NCBI GenBank assembly: GCA_019637675.1
Contig: JAHBVE010000002.1
Location: forward strand, 1-64,000
Length of the DNA stretch: 64,000 bases
Reading direction: 5' to 3'
From: Anaerolineales bacterium
GTDB lineage: Bacteria; Chloroflexota; Anaerolineae; Anaerolineales; UBA11579
A program made the position numbers and the translations under genes. A model generated the notes under the pieces. The model ran no database searches and was not told the origin of the DNA. It saw only the letters and a list, made by a program, of their open reading frames with translations. This document shows, in pieces, positions 1 to 8,530 of this stretch. Numbering within the stretch: position 1 is the stretch's first letter; each line of letters opens with the position of its first letter.

Positions 1-1
1 G

Positions 2-124
2 GCCGCCGCCCAAGCCCTGCTGGGCCACGAGATCACCGACGCCGTCGGCCCGGCCCCCTACCCAGAGGGGGAAGACTGGAAGGCTGTCTTAGACACAGCC
101 CGCATAGAATTCAACCGTAGATGA
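2..124 (+). CDS. C-terminal fragment of an unidentified protein
   Basis: An open frame enters from the left edge and encodes about 40 residues (GHEITDAVGPAPYPEG in the middle) before a TGA at 122-124. I do not recognise the family from so short a tail. The last few codons and the stop lie at the edge of the dispersed repeat that begins near 117, so the natural C-terminus may have been changed by repeat insertion. Proline and acidic residues near the end suggest a surface tail. Whether this is truly coding rests only on the open frame and GC-rich codon use. Confidence 0.4.
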   Translation, partial: AAAQALLGHEITDAVGPAPYPEGEDWKAVLDTARIEFNRR

Positions 125-184
125 ACGCGGATGGACGCAGATAAGAACGGATACTTATCTGTGTTTATCTGCGTTTATCCGCGG
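117..184. repeat. Dispersed palindromic intergenic repeat, copy 1
   Basis: An imperfect inverted repeat. The left arm carries GATGAACGCGGATGGACGCA and the right arm carries TTATCTGCGTTTATCCGCGG. The same core (ATCTGYG TTTATCTGYGG or its complement) recurs at 13018, 14267, 15388 and 59636, always between genes or at gene ends. Related words are common between genes in many environmental bacteria; their function is unknown. Confidence 0.75.
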
Positions 185-211
185 CAGAAATGTTCTTGTA
201 AGGAGTTCACC

Positions 212-1141
212 ATGGAAATCTCCATCATGATCGAAGGTCAGGACGGCCTTACCTGGCCGCGCTGGCAGCGTCTGGCCCAAGCCGCCGAAGATTTCGGCTA
301 CGCCGGCCTCTACCGCAGCGACCACTACACCAACATGAACCCGCCGGAGAAAGACTCGCTGGAGTTGTGGGTCGCGCTCACCTGGCTCGCCAGCCACACC
401 AAGCGCATCCACTTCGGCCCGCTGGTAGCGCCGTTCTCCTTCCGCCATCCCAGCCTGACCGCCCGAATGGCCGCCGCCGTGGACGATCTGAGCGGTAGTC
501 GCCTAGTGCTCGGCCTCGGCGCCGGCTGGCAGGTGCGCGAGCATGAGATGTTCGGGCTGGACCTGCTGGAGATCCCCGAGCGCATGCGCCGTTTCGAAGA
601 AGGGCTCGATGTCGTCACCAGCCTGCTTGGCAGCGACACTCCGGTGGATTACGACGGCGCGCACTACCAACTCAAGCAAGCCATCCTGCTACCGCGGCCG
701 CAGCGGCCCGGCGGCCCACCCATCCTGGTAGGCGGCAACGGCAAACAGCGCACGCTCAAACTGGCCGCCAAGTACGCGCGCGAATGGAACGGCACTGGCC
801 AAACGCCGCAAAGCTTTGCCGAGCGCATGCCCATTCTCGATAGTTTCCTGGCCGCCGAGGGCCGCCAACCCAGCGAGGTCAAGCGCAGCACCATGATCCG
901 CGTCATCTATGGCCGCGATCAAGCGGAGTTGCAGAGCAAGCTAGCCGCCACGCCCTTCGGTGCCGAGGAGTGGCGCGCCCGCGGCGCGCTGGTGGGTGAA
1001 GCCGGCCAACTGCTGGAGCAACTCGCCGCCCTGGCCGCCGCAGGCTGCCAGCAAGTCATGCTGCAATGGATGGAAATGGACGATATCGCCGGGCTGGAAT
1101 CCCTGGCCAAGGATCTGCTGCCACAAGCCGGCAAACTATAG
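212..1141 (+). CDS. LLM-class flavin/F420-dependent oxidoreductase
   Basis: This 309-aa protein has the TIM-barrel layout of the luciferase-like monooxygenase family, whose members use FMN or coenzyme F420. Family hallmarks are the N-terminal barrel strand, GFDSLW-like segment (FGYAGLYRSDHY), the strand HFGPLVAPFSFRHP, the phosphate-binding segment LGLGAGWQVREHE, and PPILVGGNGKQRTLKLAA. The ATG at 212 was chosen over the upstream ATG at 131 because AAGGAG lies 7 bases before it and the barrel begins directly there; the upstream extension is repeat DNA. It is probably cytoplasmic. The substrate cannot be told, and a choice of F420 over FMN is inferred from overall resemblance only. Confidence 0.88.
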   Translation: MEISIMIEGQDGLTWPRWQRLAQAAEDFGYAGLYRSDHYTNMNPPEKDSLELWVALTWLASHTKRIHFGPLVAPFSFRHPSLTARMAAAVDDLSGSRLVLGLGAGWQVREHEMFGLDLLEIPERMRRFEEGLDVVTSLLGSDTPVDYDGAHYQLKQAILLPRPQRPGGPPILVGGNGKQRTLKLAAKYAREWNGTGQTPQSFAERMPILDSFLAAEGRQPSEVKRSTMIRVIYGRDQAELQSKLAATPFGAEEWRARGALVGEAGQLLEQLAALAAAGCQQVMLQWMEMDDIAGLESLAKDLLPQAGKL

Positions 1142-1176
1142 GGAAGAATAGAGAACTCCCACTTGAGGTGAACGGC

Positions 1177-2760
1177 ATGAGATCTCACAAGCTTCGTCCC
1201 CTCATTACCGCCCTGGCTTGCGCAGTTGGCGCGCTGGCGGCTTGCAGCCCCACCGCCGCAACCAGCACACCCATCGCCAGCCCAACTAGCATTCCAGCCA
1301 CCGAGGAGGCCACGCAAGCCCTGGCGCAGCCCGAGCATGTGCTGGGTGCGCTGCAATGGAGCGAGACCAGCTTCCCATCCGGCCCCGCGAAAGTATTAGA
1401 TGGCTGGGCCAACGGTCTGCGCGCCAGCGACTATTGCGAAACCGGCCCATATCGCTGGCTGGATAGCGAACACCTGATGCTGTTCCCAGTCGTGGGCCAG
1501 ACGCAGGTGAACGAGGTGGACTTCTCCAATTGGACTCACCCCATCGTAGTCAGTGTGGATGGCAGCCCAAGCTGGGCGTTAAGTCTGCCGCAAGAATTCT
1601 GCAGCCTGCCCACCTGGTCGGCCGCGCTGGAGCGCGTGATCGAAGCAGACGAGGCCAGCGTGCAACTGCGCACGCTGGCTGGCGATGTGACCGCAACCCA
1701 CCCCGGCAGCTTGCCGCTCAGCCTGTCACCCAGCGGGCTGCGCCTGCTGGCCGGCACGACCTGGCTGGATTTAGAAACAGGCCAAACCGCCACCCTGTCC
1801 GATGCGTGGGGCGCGGCCGGCTTCTTCAAGATCGCCTGGAGCGCTGACGAATTGCGCCTATTCGGCTGCTGCTTCCATTACGCCGACGTGGGCAGCGGGG
1901 ATGCCTGGGAACAGGAGAGCTACAACGAACTCACCGTAGTAGGACGCGGCTCCTGGCCCGGGGAAGAGGTGGCCGCGCGCGCTTTGTGGGTTTCGGGCGA
2001 TGAGCAAGCCGTCATCGATACGCTGGCCATCCAATTCATGCTACCGACATCTGTAGTTACAGCCCTGCCCGTCTTTCTGCCCGCCGAGAACAGCATCATC
2101 GACCTGCGCACAGTGTTGCCGGATGACTTGCCAGATTTGTGTCCTAACCGGCTGGCGCCTCAAGCTACTGCTCTATGGGTCAGCTGCCCTGAGCAAAACG
2201 CCGGCGGGATCACTCCGGCTCAGGATGCCTATTTGATCTCCCTGCCCTCGCTGCAGGTCACCATACTCAGCACCCAGCCTCAATTGCTAGCCTGGTCTGC
2301 AGATGGTCGTTATGCACTCTATCGCCAGAACTCAGACGTGGCCACCAGCCTATGGATACTGGACACCACCACCATCATCAACACCCAGCTGCCCGCACCG
2401 GTTTTAGATGACGTAGCCTGGCACCCGGAGCGTCCGCTGGCCTTGCTATTCACACCCGGCCGGCAAGACCTGCTGGTGGTGGATGCCGCCAGCAGCCTGA
2501 GACGAAACCTGACCGCCGAACTGCCCGTGCGCGCCGCCATCTGGCAGCCGCAAGCCAGCGGGCTGGTACTGCTGGCGCAGGATGGCAGCCTGTGGTGGTT
2601 GGCAGATGCACTGGATCCCGACAGCTTGCCCGAACAACTCACCCCGTCGCTGCCCAACGTTCACAGCATACGCTGGTCGCCGGATGGCCGCTGGCTCGCC
2701 TTCGTCAGCGAAGGCGCGCTGTATCTCATTGAACCCGCCACCCAAGGAGAACAACCATGA
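1177..2760 (+). CDS. Secreted lipoprotein with TolB/WD40-like beta-propeller
   Basis: This 527-aa protein begins with a basic n-region, a hydrophobic stretch and a lipobox (ALAACSPT), followed by a Ser/Thr/Pro linker, so it should be an anchored extracytoplasmic lipoprotein. The body is made of degenerate propeller blades such as WSADGRYALYR and IRWSPDGRWLAFVSEGALYLIE near the C-terminus. The ATG at 1177 follows TTGAGGTG and places the signal peptide at the true N-terminus; an in-frame ATG at 1066 would bury it. The stop overlaps the nitroreductase start by 4 bp (ATGA), so the two are probably cotranscribed. The ligand is unknown. A larger lipoprotein at 43485 has the same general plan. Confidence 0.85.
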   Translation: MRSHKLRPLITALACAVGALAACSPTAATSTPIASPTSIPATEEATQALAQPEHVLGALQWSETSFPSGPAKVLDGWANGLRASDYCETGPYRWLDSEHLMLFPVVGQTQVNEVDFSNWTHPIVVSVDGSPSWALSLPQEFCSLPTWSAALERVIEADEASVQLRTLAGDVTATHPGSLPLSLSPSGLRLLAGTTWLDLETGQTATLSDAWGAAGFFKIAWSADELRLFGCCFHYADVGSGDAWEQESYNELTVVGRGSWPGEEVAARALWVSGDEQAVIDTLAIQFMLPTSVVTALPVFLPAENSIIDLRTVLPDDLPDLCPNRLAPQATALWVSCPEQNAGGITPAQDAYLISLPSLQVTILSTQPQLLAWSADGRYALYRQNSDVATSLWILDTTTIINTQLPAPVLDDVAWHPERPLALLFTPGRQDLLVVDAASSLRRNLTAELPVRAAIWQPQASGLVLLAQDGSLWWLADALDPDSLPEQLTPSLPNVHSIRWSPDGRWLAFVSEGALYLIEPATQGEQP

Positions 2761-3272
2761 AAGTATCCGAAGCCATTCGCCGCAAGCGCGCCATCCGTGA
2801 CTTTATCGATGAGCCGCTGCCCGATGAAGTCGTCATGGCCATCCTCAAAGCTGGCCGCCGCTCCCAATCGTCCAAGAATCGTCAGGCTTGGCGCTTCCTC
2901 GCCATCCGTGACCGCGAGACGCTGCGCCAAGTCAGCAAGCTGGGCCAGTTCGCCGGGCACCTGGCCGGCGCTGCGCTGGGTGTGCTGATCCTCACCCCGC
3001 CGCCGGATAAGTTCTACGGCGCGCTCTTCGATGCCGGGCAGGCGGCCGCCTACATGCAGCTGGCCGCCACCGAGCTTGGCGTCGGCTCCTGCCTCGCCAC
3101 GCTGTACGACAGCGACAAAGTGGCGGCGCTGCTGGGCATTCCGCAGGATTGGCAAGCCCTCATGGCGATCTCGTTCGGCTATCCCGCCCAGAAGGAGAAG
3201 CTGCGCCTCGCCAAACTGCTCAAAGGCCGCAAGGATTTTGATGAAGTGGTGATGTGGGAGAAGTGGTCTTAG
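2757..3272 (+). CDS. Nitroreductase-family FMN oxidoreductase
   Basis: This 171-aa protein matches the small nitroreductase fold: an N-terminal IRRKRAIRDFIDEPLP segment (FMN phosphate-binding Arg residues), GRRSQSSKNRQAWRFLAI, and AAAYMQLAATELGVGSC, followed by ISFGYPAQKEKLRL. Members are FMN-binding dimers that use NAD(P)H to reduce nitro compounds, quinones or related substrates. It is at the short end for the family. It overlaps the upstream lipoprotein gene by 4 bp and meets the DUF1697 gene tail to tail with a 4-bp overlap. The true substrate is unknown. Confidence 0.88.
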   Translation: MKVSEAIRRKRAIRDFIDEPLPDEVVMAILKAGRRSQSSKNRQAWRFLAIRDRETLRQVSKLGQFAGHLAGAALGVLILTPPPDKFYGALFDAGQAAAYMQLAATELGVGSCLATLYDSDKVAALLGIPQDWQALMAISFGYPAQKEKLRLAKLLKGRKDFDEVVMWEKWS

Positions 3273-3802
3273 CCAGCCATCTTGCGCAGGATGCGCTCAA
3301 CGGTTTGCTGCGTGCGTGAGGTCATCTCTTTGCCATAATGCCGCTCGAGCCAGCCGCCAGGGTCGCCCGTGGCCGTAGTGTCCGTAACGCTGCACAACGC
3401 GCCTTGGGCATAGTGCACAAAGCGGAAGGGCCTACCTTCCGGCTGGTACGGCAGTTTAAATCCCAGCTTGGGGCGATTCTTGAAGAACGTGACCAGCAAG
3501 TAGCTCGTTTCGCTGTGCGCCACCTCCGCAAAGGGGGCAGCCGCCAATAGCTTGGCCAGCTGCTTCTCGCTCCTAATGATCGTGGTCGCATTGAAGCCCA
3601 GCCGTTTGGGCCAGGCCGCTTCCAGCTTGCTTTCCCACGCGGCAATATCCGGTGCATCCGCTTCGAAAATAATGTTCCCGCTGGATAGCACCGACTGCAC
3701 ACCGGCAAAGCCCAGCGCCTCGAACACGCCGCGCAGGTCTGCGTTCTTCATATTGGGAAACGCCGGAGCGATGCCGCGTATCAGCGCAACATATTTCTGC
3801 AT
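3269..3802 (-). CDS. DUF1697 family protein
   Basis: The 177-aa product has the characteristic start of DUF1697 proteins (KYVALIRGIAPAFPNMKNADLR, continuing LGFAGVQSVLSSGNIIFEA), then a FATTII-like strand and the conserved C-terminal R-H-x-G-K region (LERHYGKEMTSRT). The family is conserved and cytoplasmic, with no established reaction. It lies 5 bp downstream of the DUF4239 gene on the same strand, so the two are probably cotranscribed. Confidence 0.85.
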   Translation of the reverse strand: MQKYVALIRGIAPAFPNMKNADLRGVFEALGFAGVQSVLSSGNIIFEADAPDIAAWESKLEAAWPKRLGFNATTIIRSEKQLAKLLAAAPFAEVAHSETSYLLVTFFKNRPKLGFKLPYQPEGRPFRFVHYAQGALCSVTDTTATGDPGGWLERHYGKEMTSRTQQTVERILRKMAG

Positions 3803-3807
3803 GCAGG

Positions 3808-4581
3808 CTAGTAGTCTTCTTCGATGTGCTTCAACGCCATCGCGAACGGCGCCGGCGTCAGTTGCATATGCCCCCTAAAGGGGTTATCCAGCTCTTCGAT
3901 CAACTGAAACACCATCGCTTGCAGGAAACCGATCACGAACGCAGAAAACAGGCCGTAAAACGCCACCTCGAACGGCATCAGCAGGAAGGTCACCAGCGCA
4001 AAGCCAGACGCAATATAGATAAAGTACTTGAGGAAGCGCGGCAGGCGGTTGCGGCTCTCGTTGGTGCGCTCGGTACGCAGCTGCGCCACCGCGCCGTAAT
4101 GCTCCACGATCTGCTCGAACACGATGGCGTCATGGTCGTCGTCAAACTCAACGCTCTGAATGATCTCGGAGATCTTGCGCAGCGCCAGGCCGCTCTTGGC
4201 ATTGCGCTCACCCTTGGCCAGCAATCGAAAATTGCCCTCGATGATGTAGTCAATGTATTCGCGGATCCCCGCCTTCATCCGCTGCGTCAGCTGCTCATCG
4301 CGGAAGTACAAGCTCAAGCGGAACAACTGCTCCAGCGATTGCGCCTCCTTGCCGATCAGCGAAGAGATGCGGTTGTACTGGCTCCACACCTCGAACACAA
4401 CGAACGCCGCCAAAATGCCATACAAGGTGCCGAAGACACTGAGGAATGAACTCAGCCCACCGACATCGATCACGTACAACTCAGTATGAAGGTAGTTGCG
4501 CGCCAGCCAGTACAGCCCGGCACACACCAACGAGAATCCCAGCGATTTCAGCACCATGCCCCAGATTGTAGTAGCAATCAT
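3808..4581 (-). CDS. Bestrophin-like DUF4239 membrane protein
   Basis: The 257-aa protein has N-terminal hydrophobic segments at about residues 8-25 and 43-65, a long charged helical middle (about 70-180), and two more membrane segments at about 188-235. These are followed by the family signature ELDNPFRGHMQLTPAPF. This layout fits the DUF4239/bestrophin-like family, proposed to be membrane channels or regulators but not characterised. The start at 4581 lies only 31 bp from the divergent SulP start at 4613, so the two genes share a very short promoter region. Confidence 0.8.
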   Translation of the reverse strand: MIATTIWGMVLKSLGFSLVCAGLYWLARNYLHTELYVIDVGGLSSFLSVFGTLYGILAAFVVFEVWSQYNRISSLIGKEAQSLEQLFRLSLYFRDEQLTQRMKAGIREYIDYIIEGNFRLLAKGERNAKSGLALRKISEIIQSVEFDDDHDAIVFEQIVEHYGAVAQLRTERTNESRNRLPRFLKYFIYIASGFALVTFLLMPFEVAFYGLFSAFVIGFLQAMVFQLIEELDNPFRGHMQLTPAPFAMALKHIEEDY

Positions 4582-4612
4582 GGTATAGTGCGGCGTTTTT
4601 CGATTAACACAA

Positions 4613-6277
4613 ATGCCACGCCGAACGCTTGCCCAGCTGTACCGTTCCGAGTTCTCCGCCTACAACCTGACGAAGTTCCGCCAGGATCTGCTGGCCGGCC
4701 TCACCGTGGCCGCCGTCGCCCTGCCGCTGGCCCTGGCCTTCGGCGTGGCCTCGGGCGCCACGGCCGCCGCCGGCTTGGTGACCGCCATCATCGCCGGTCT
4801 GGTCATCGGCGCGCTCTCCGGCGCGCCGTACCAGATCAGCGGCCCTACCGGCGCCATGAGCGCCATATTGATCGTGCTGGTCAGCCGCTACGGCTTGCAA
4901 GGCATCTGGGCCGCTGGCCTGCTCTCCGGTTTCCTGCTCCTGGTCATCGGCTTGCTCAAGCTGGGCCGCTTCATTGCTTTCATCCCCTCGTCTGTCATCA
5001 CCGGTTTCACCTCCGGCATCGCGCTGATCATCTTCATCGGCCAGATCGATAATTTCCTCGGCGTTCACACGCCCGAAACCGAGACTGCCTTGCAAAAACT
5101 GCTGGGCTACTTCCAAGGCGGCTTCACCCCCAACTGGCAAGTGCTCGTAATCGGCCTGGTGGTCATCGCGCTGATGCTGTTCTGGCCCAAAAAATGGGAC
5201 CGGGTCCTGCCCGCATCCCTGCTGGGCATCATCGCCGCCACGCTGGCCGCCGCGGCCTCCGGCTGGGAGCTCGAGCAGATCGGGGCCATTCCGCAGACCC
5301 TGCTGCTGGAGCAGCGCTTCAACCCGCTCGCCTTCGACTGGAGCCAGCTGCCCGCCCTGCTGCCGCCCACCATCACCATCACCGCGCTCGGCGCGGTCGA
5401 GTCGCTGTTGTGCGGCGCAGTCGCCGCCAATATGACCGGCATCCGCTTGCAGGCCAATCAAGAGCTGGTCGGCCAGGGCATCGGCAATATGCTGCTGCCC
5501 TTCTTCGGCGGCGTGCCCGCCACCGCCGCCATCGCCCGCTCCAGCGTAGGCATCAAGTCCGGCGGGCAGACTCGCCTAACCAGCATCATTCACGCCCTGG
5601 GTCTGCTGCTCTCCATGTTCCTGCTCGCGCCGCTGATGGCGCGCATTCCGCTGGCCGCCCTGGCCGGCGTGCTGATGGTGACCGCCTGGCGCATGAACGA
5701 ATGGCACGCCATTCGCTTCATGTTCAGCCACCGCTTCAAAACCGATATCGCCGCCTTCCTCATCACGATGCTGGCCACCATCAGCCTAGATCTGACCCAG
5801 GCCATTCTGATCGGCTCACTGCTGGCGGGCGCGATCTTCCTAAACCGCATCGCCAGTCTTGAAGTAGAGATCAGCCGGGTGGACCCGGAGCGCTTGCGCC
5901 AGCACGGCGTGCAGGCGGCCAACGCCTGTGAGCATATCCAGGTAGCGTTCGTGACCGGGCCGCTGTTCTTCGCTGCCACAGGCGTATTCGGGGAAGCGCT
6001 TGCCAAACTCGGCCCCACCCATACGCTCATTCTCTCCATGCGCGGCGTGCCGCTGGTGGATACGGCCGGCATCGAAGCCATCCGCCGTCTGCACGAAACG
6101 ATCGCGGCCCAGGGCGGCACGCTGATGTTCGCCGGCGTGCATAAAAGCGTGATGAACATGCTGGAGCGCGGCGGCCTGGTGGATGAGATCGGCGCCCGGC
6201 ACTTCTTCTGGAGCAGCGACCGCGCCATCCTGGCGGCTCAAGAACTGCCCTGCGCATTCTGCGCCGGGCAGCGCTAG
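4613..6277 (+). CDS. SulP-family inorganic anion transporter with STAS domain
   Basis: This 554-aa polytopic membrane protein begins with the SulP entry sequence (DLLAGLTVAAVALPLALAFG). It continues with GAPYQISGPTGAMSAIL, the family's anion-site region, and NMLLPFFGGVPATAAIARS. After the last membrane span (about residue 410) comes a cytoplasmic STAS domain containing SMRGVPLVDTAGIEAI, the loop related to anti-sigma-factor antagonists. SulP proteins move sulfate, bicarbonate, or dicarboxylates; the substrate is not readable here. The motif TATAGT at 4584-4589 is a possible -10 box. A 14-bp hairpin lies just after the stop. Confidence 0.92.
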   Translation: MPRRTLAQLYRSEFSAYNLTKFRQDLLAGLTVAAVALPLALAFGVASGATAAAGLVTAIIAGLVIGALSGAPYQISGPTGAMSAILIVLVSRYGLQGIWAAGLLSGFLLLVIGLLKLGRFIAFIPSSVITGFTSGIALIIFIGQIDNFLGVHTPETETALQKLLGYFQGGFTPNWQVLVIGLVVIALMLFWPKKWDRVLPASLLGIIAATLAAAASGWELEQIGAIPQTLLLEQRFNPLAFDWSQLPALLPPTITITALGAVESLLCGAVAANMTGIRLQANQELVGQGIGNMLLPFFGGVPATAAIARSSVGIKSGGQTRLTSIIHALGLLLSMFLLAPLMARIPLAALAGVLMVTAWRMNEWHAIRFMFSHRFKTDIAAFLITMLATISLDLTQAILIGSLLAGAIFLNRIASLEVEISRVDPERLRQHGVQAANACEHIQVAFVTGPLFFAATGVFGEALAKLGPTHTLILSMRGVPLVDTAGIEAIRRLHETIAAQGGTLMFAGVHKSVMNMLERGGLVDEIGARHFFWSSDRAILAAQELPCAFCAGQR

Positions 6278-6290
6278 CCCCAGACGCGGC

Positions 6291-6320
6291 GGTGCGCATG
6301 CCGCAAGCGGCATGCGCACC
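6291..6320. terminator. Strong hairpin without a T-tract after SulP
   Basis: Perfect 14-bp arms (GGTGCGCATGCCGC and its complement) flank a two-base loop, 13 bp after the SulP stop and between convergent genes. There is no T run on either side, so it may halt RNA decay or support Rho-dependent ending rather than act as an intrinsic terminator. Confidence 0.5.
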
Positions 6321-6347
6321 CAAGGAGAGGAGGAAAGATGCCGAAGG

Positions 6348-6791
6348 CTAAACTGCGCCTACAGCTACAGTCTCTTTATCTAACAAACGCATGAACGCCC
6401 TGAAGATGTCCGATTCGGTGATGATGCCCACCAGCTGACCATCTCGCAGCACCGGCAGCGCACCGATCTTGTGTTGCAGCATCAGGCGGGCCGCTTCCGT
6501 CAGCGCCGTATCCGGGTGCACCGTGATCGGCTTGCGGGTCATCAGTTTTTCCACGCCCAGGCGTTGGAGTAAGTAGCCAATTTCATGAATGCTCAGGCCT
6601 GTTGCGTCAGAAGGCCCAGCTTCCCGCAGATCCCCATAGGTGACGATGCCCACCAGCCGGCCCTCGTCCACCACCGGCAAACGGCGGATATGCTTCTCAC
6701 GCATCAGCGTAAGGGCCTCAGGCAACGTAGTGCCGGGCGCTACACTGATCACATCCGTGGTCATCCATTCTGAAACTTTGTGAGTATCCAT
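6348..6791 (-). CDS. Two-CBS-domain protein
   Basis: This 147-aa protein consists of two CBS motifs, about residues 7-63 (VSEWMTTDVISVAPGTTLPE ... RRLPVVDEGRLVGIVTYGDL) and 85-140 (KLMTRKPITVHPDTALTEAA ... GALPVLRDGQLVGIITESDI). CBS pairs bind adenosine nucleotides and usually regulate partner proteins. The start at 6791 follows a GGAGG site in the complement; the open frame extends further upstream but into the terminator and promoter region. Its partner is unknown, although it sits convergently beside the SulP transporter. Confidence 0.9.
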   Translation of the reverse strand: MDTHKVSEWMTTDVISVAPGTTLPEALTLMREKHIRRLPVVDEGRLVGIVTYGDLREAGPSDATGLSIHEIGYLLQRLGVEKLMTRKPITVHPDTALTEAARLMLQHKIGALPVLRDGQLVGIITESDIFRAFMRLLDKETVAVGAV

Positions 6792-6868
6792 AACTACCTC
6801 CTCGTTCGCCCCTACTTTACGGCCCAGGCGGAGTAGCCAGTAGATACAAATGTCCCAACAAATGTCAC

Positions 6869-6899
6869 AAAAAAAGCCGAGCTTTCGCTCGGCTTTTTT
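6869..6899 (-). terminator. Intrinsic terminator after the CADD-like gene
   Basis: The stem AAGCCGAGC-TTTC-GCTCGGCTT is flanked by A and T runs on both sides, so it could work in both directions. It lies 19 bp downstream of the CADD-like gene at 6918-7511 and upstream of the CBS gene, separating the two transcripts. Confidence 0.9.
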
Positions 6900-6917
6900 G
6901 ATCTGCAAGGCAAACAA

Positions 6918-7511
6918 CTACATGCTGCAGTGCTTGTCGTAAATATCGCTCAGGGCGTCCCACAGCGCCGCGCTCATCTGCTCGCAGGCGGCCAGCGCCT
7001 CGGCCTGCTCTTCGCTGCTCAGCCCGTTGATGGCGGTCAGCAGCTTGGCGGCCTCGTGGTGGTTGGCCGAGTGCACTTCAAAATACGGCTCGGTGCTGGC
7101 CGGCAGGCTGTAGTGGGCGCGCAGGCCCTCCAGCTTGCTCTTGGCCGTCTCGGGCTGCTGGGCCTCGAAGGCATATAGCGCGCCGAGCGCGGTGGCCGGC
7201 TTGGCGAACAGGGCGCCGGATTCGGCCACCAGCTTGCTCACCGCCGGCAACTCAGCCGCGCCCACTTCGGTGTCCAGGCCGGCGGCGAACTCCTGCCACA
7301 GTTCGGCATGCTCGCGCTCTTCCTGGGCGGTCTCGGCATCCTTCAGCGTCTCCCAGCCGGCCGGCATGGTGGCGATGAACGCGCCGTATTCGCGTGCATA
7401 CGTGCGCAGCGCGTCCACCGACAGCTCGCCGGATTCCCAAGCCTGGTAGAAGGGATGCTTCAACAAGGCCTTCTTTTCAATACGTTGGTTAAGCTGCTCT
7501 TGCAGAGTCAT
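6918..7511 (-). CDS. CADD-like di-metal oxygenase (TenA/PqqC fold), possible p-aminobenzoate synthase
   Basis: This 197-aa all-helical protein resembles the iron-containing redox family that includes Chlamydia CADD, which makes p-aminobenzoate from its own residues. The opening LLKHPFYQAWESGELSVDAL lines up with the CADD start; Tyr22 matches CADD Tyr27, the sacrificial tyrosine. Lys126 in EAQQPETAKSKL matches CADD Lys152, the proposed amine donor. Possible metal ligands are Glu65, His68 (EEREHAELW), Glu116, His147 and His151/152. These alignments are from memory and by eye. No folate genes lie nearby. A GGAG site precedes the ATG at 7511. It is probably cytoplasmic. An alternative is a TenA- or PqqC-like enzyme of other function. 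Confidence 0.68.
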   Translation of the reverse strand: MTLQEQLNQRIEKKALLKHPFYQAWESGELSVDALRTYAREYGAFIATMPAGWETLKDAETAQEEREHAELWQEFAAGLDTEVGAAELPAVSKLVAESGALFAKPATALGALYAFEAQQPETAKSKLEGLRAHYSLPASTEPYFEVHSANHHEAAKLLTAINGLSSEEQAEALAACEQMSAALWDALSDIYDKHCSM

Positions 7512-7564
7512 GAGTGGCTCCTTTGTTTCAGACGAATAAGGGAATAGTGTAGCGAAAATTACGC

Positions 7565-8530
7565 TTAATGCAAGCGCTGAACTACATACTCAGCCAGTTC
7601 GGCCAGGCCGTCCCGCTCCGCGCAGGCCGGCAGGGACTGCAATGAATCGAGCGCCAGGCGCACATAGCGGTGCGCCTCTTCGTTGGCCTGCTGCAGCGCT
7701 CCGCTGCTGCGAATATCCTCGATCAGGGCTTCCATGCGCTCTTCTTCCAGCACACCGCCATTCAGCAGCACCTGCACGCGCTCATCCTCCGGCTTGCCGT
7801 CTAAGTAATACAACGTAGGCAGCGTGAACAACCCGTGGCGCAGATCGCTGGCCACGGGCTTGCCCAGCGTGGCTTCGTCCGAGGTGAAGTCGAGCACATC
7901 GTCCACCACCTGGAAGGCCATGCCAATGCTATTGCCGTAGGTGTTGAGCAGCTCGCCATACTGCGGGTAGACGCCGGCCAGGTGCGCCGGCGCCTTGGCC
8001 GCCAGCTCGAACATCGAGGCGGTCTTGGCGTAGATGCGCTGGTTGTATTCCTCGCGCGTCGGGAACATGTTGCGGGTGAAGATCTGGTTGACCTCGCCAT
8101 TCACAATGATGGAGAGCGTCTTGGCGAACATCTGCATCACTTCGACCGACTCAGCCTGCGAGCCCAGCCAGGCCGCCTGCGAGAACAGAAAGTCGCCCGC
8201 CAGGATGGTTGCCGCCGAGTTCCACAACGCATTCAGCGTCGGCTCGCCGCGGCGCAGGGTTGCGCCATCGATCAGGTCATCGTGCACCAGGGTGGCTGTA
8301 TGCAGCATCTCGACCGCCGCCGCCACTGTGACGGCGTGCTGGTGCGGCGCGTTGAGCATACCCGCCACCAACAGGGTCACCGTGGGGCGCACCCGCTTGC
8401 CGCCCGAGTTCAAAAGCTGCTCAAGCGCATAGCCCAACTCCGGATGGTAGCCATCCGCCACACGGCGCATACGCTCCTCAACTTCAGGGAGCTGCGCCTG
8501 CACCTGGGCGTGAAAATCCAGCATGGTCAT
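7565..8530 (-). CDS. Polyprenyl diphosphate synthase
   Basis: The 321-aa protein is a trans-prenyltransferase that extends allylic diphosphates with isopentenyl diphosphate. Both Asp-rich motifs are present: DDLID (residues 84-88) and DDVLD (210-214), along with GGKRVRP (residues 43-49). Small residues (Ala79, Thr80) stand a few positions before the first Asp-rich motif, which in this family favours long-chain products such as a quinone side chain. Product length is an inference. Its ATG overlaps the tatD stop by 4 bp, making it the last gene of a pgm-tatD-prenyl synthase operon. Confidence 0.93.
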   Translation of the reverse strand: MTMLDFHAQVQAQLPEVEERMRRVADGYHPELGYALEQLLNSGGKRVRPTVTLLVAGMLNAPHQHAVTVAAAVEMLHTATLVHDDLIDGATLRRGEPTLNALWNSAATILAGDFLFSQAAWLGSQAESVEVMQMFAKTLSIIVNGEVNQIFTRNMFPTREEYNQRIYAKTASMFELAAKAPAHLAGVYPQYGELLNTYGNSIGMAFQVVDDVLDFTSDEATLGKPVASDLRHGLFTLPTLYYLDGKPEDERVQVLLNGGVLEEERMEALIEDIRSSGALQQANEEAHRYVRLALDSLQSLPACAERDGLAELAEYVVQRLH

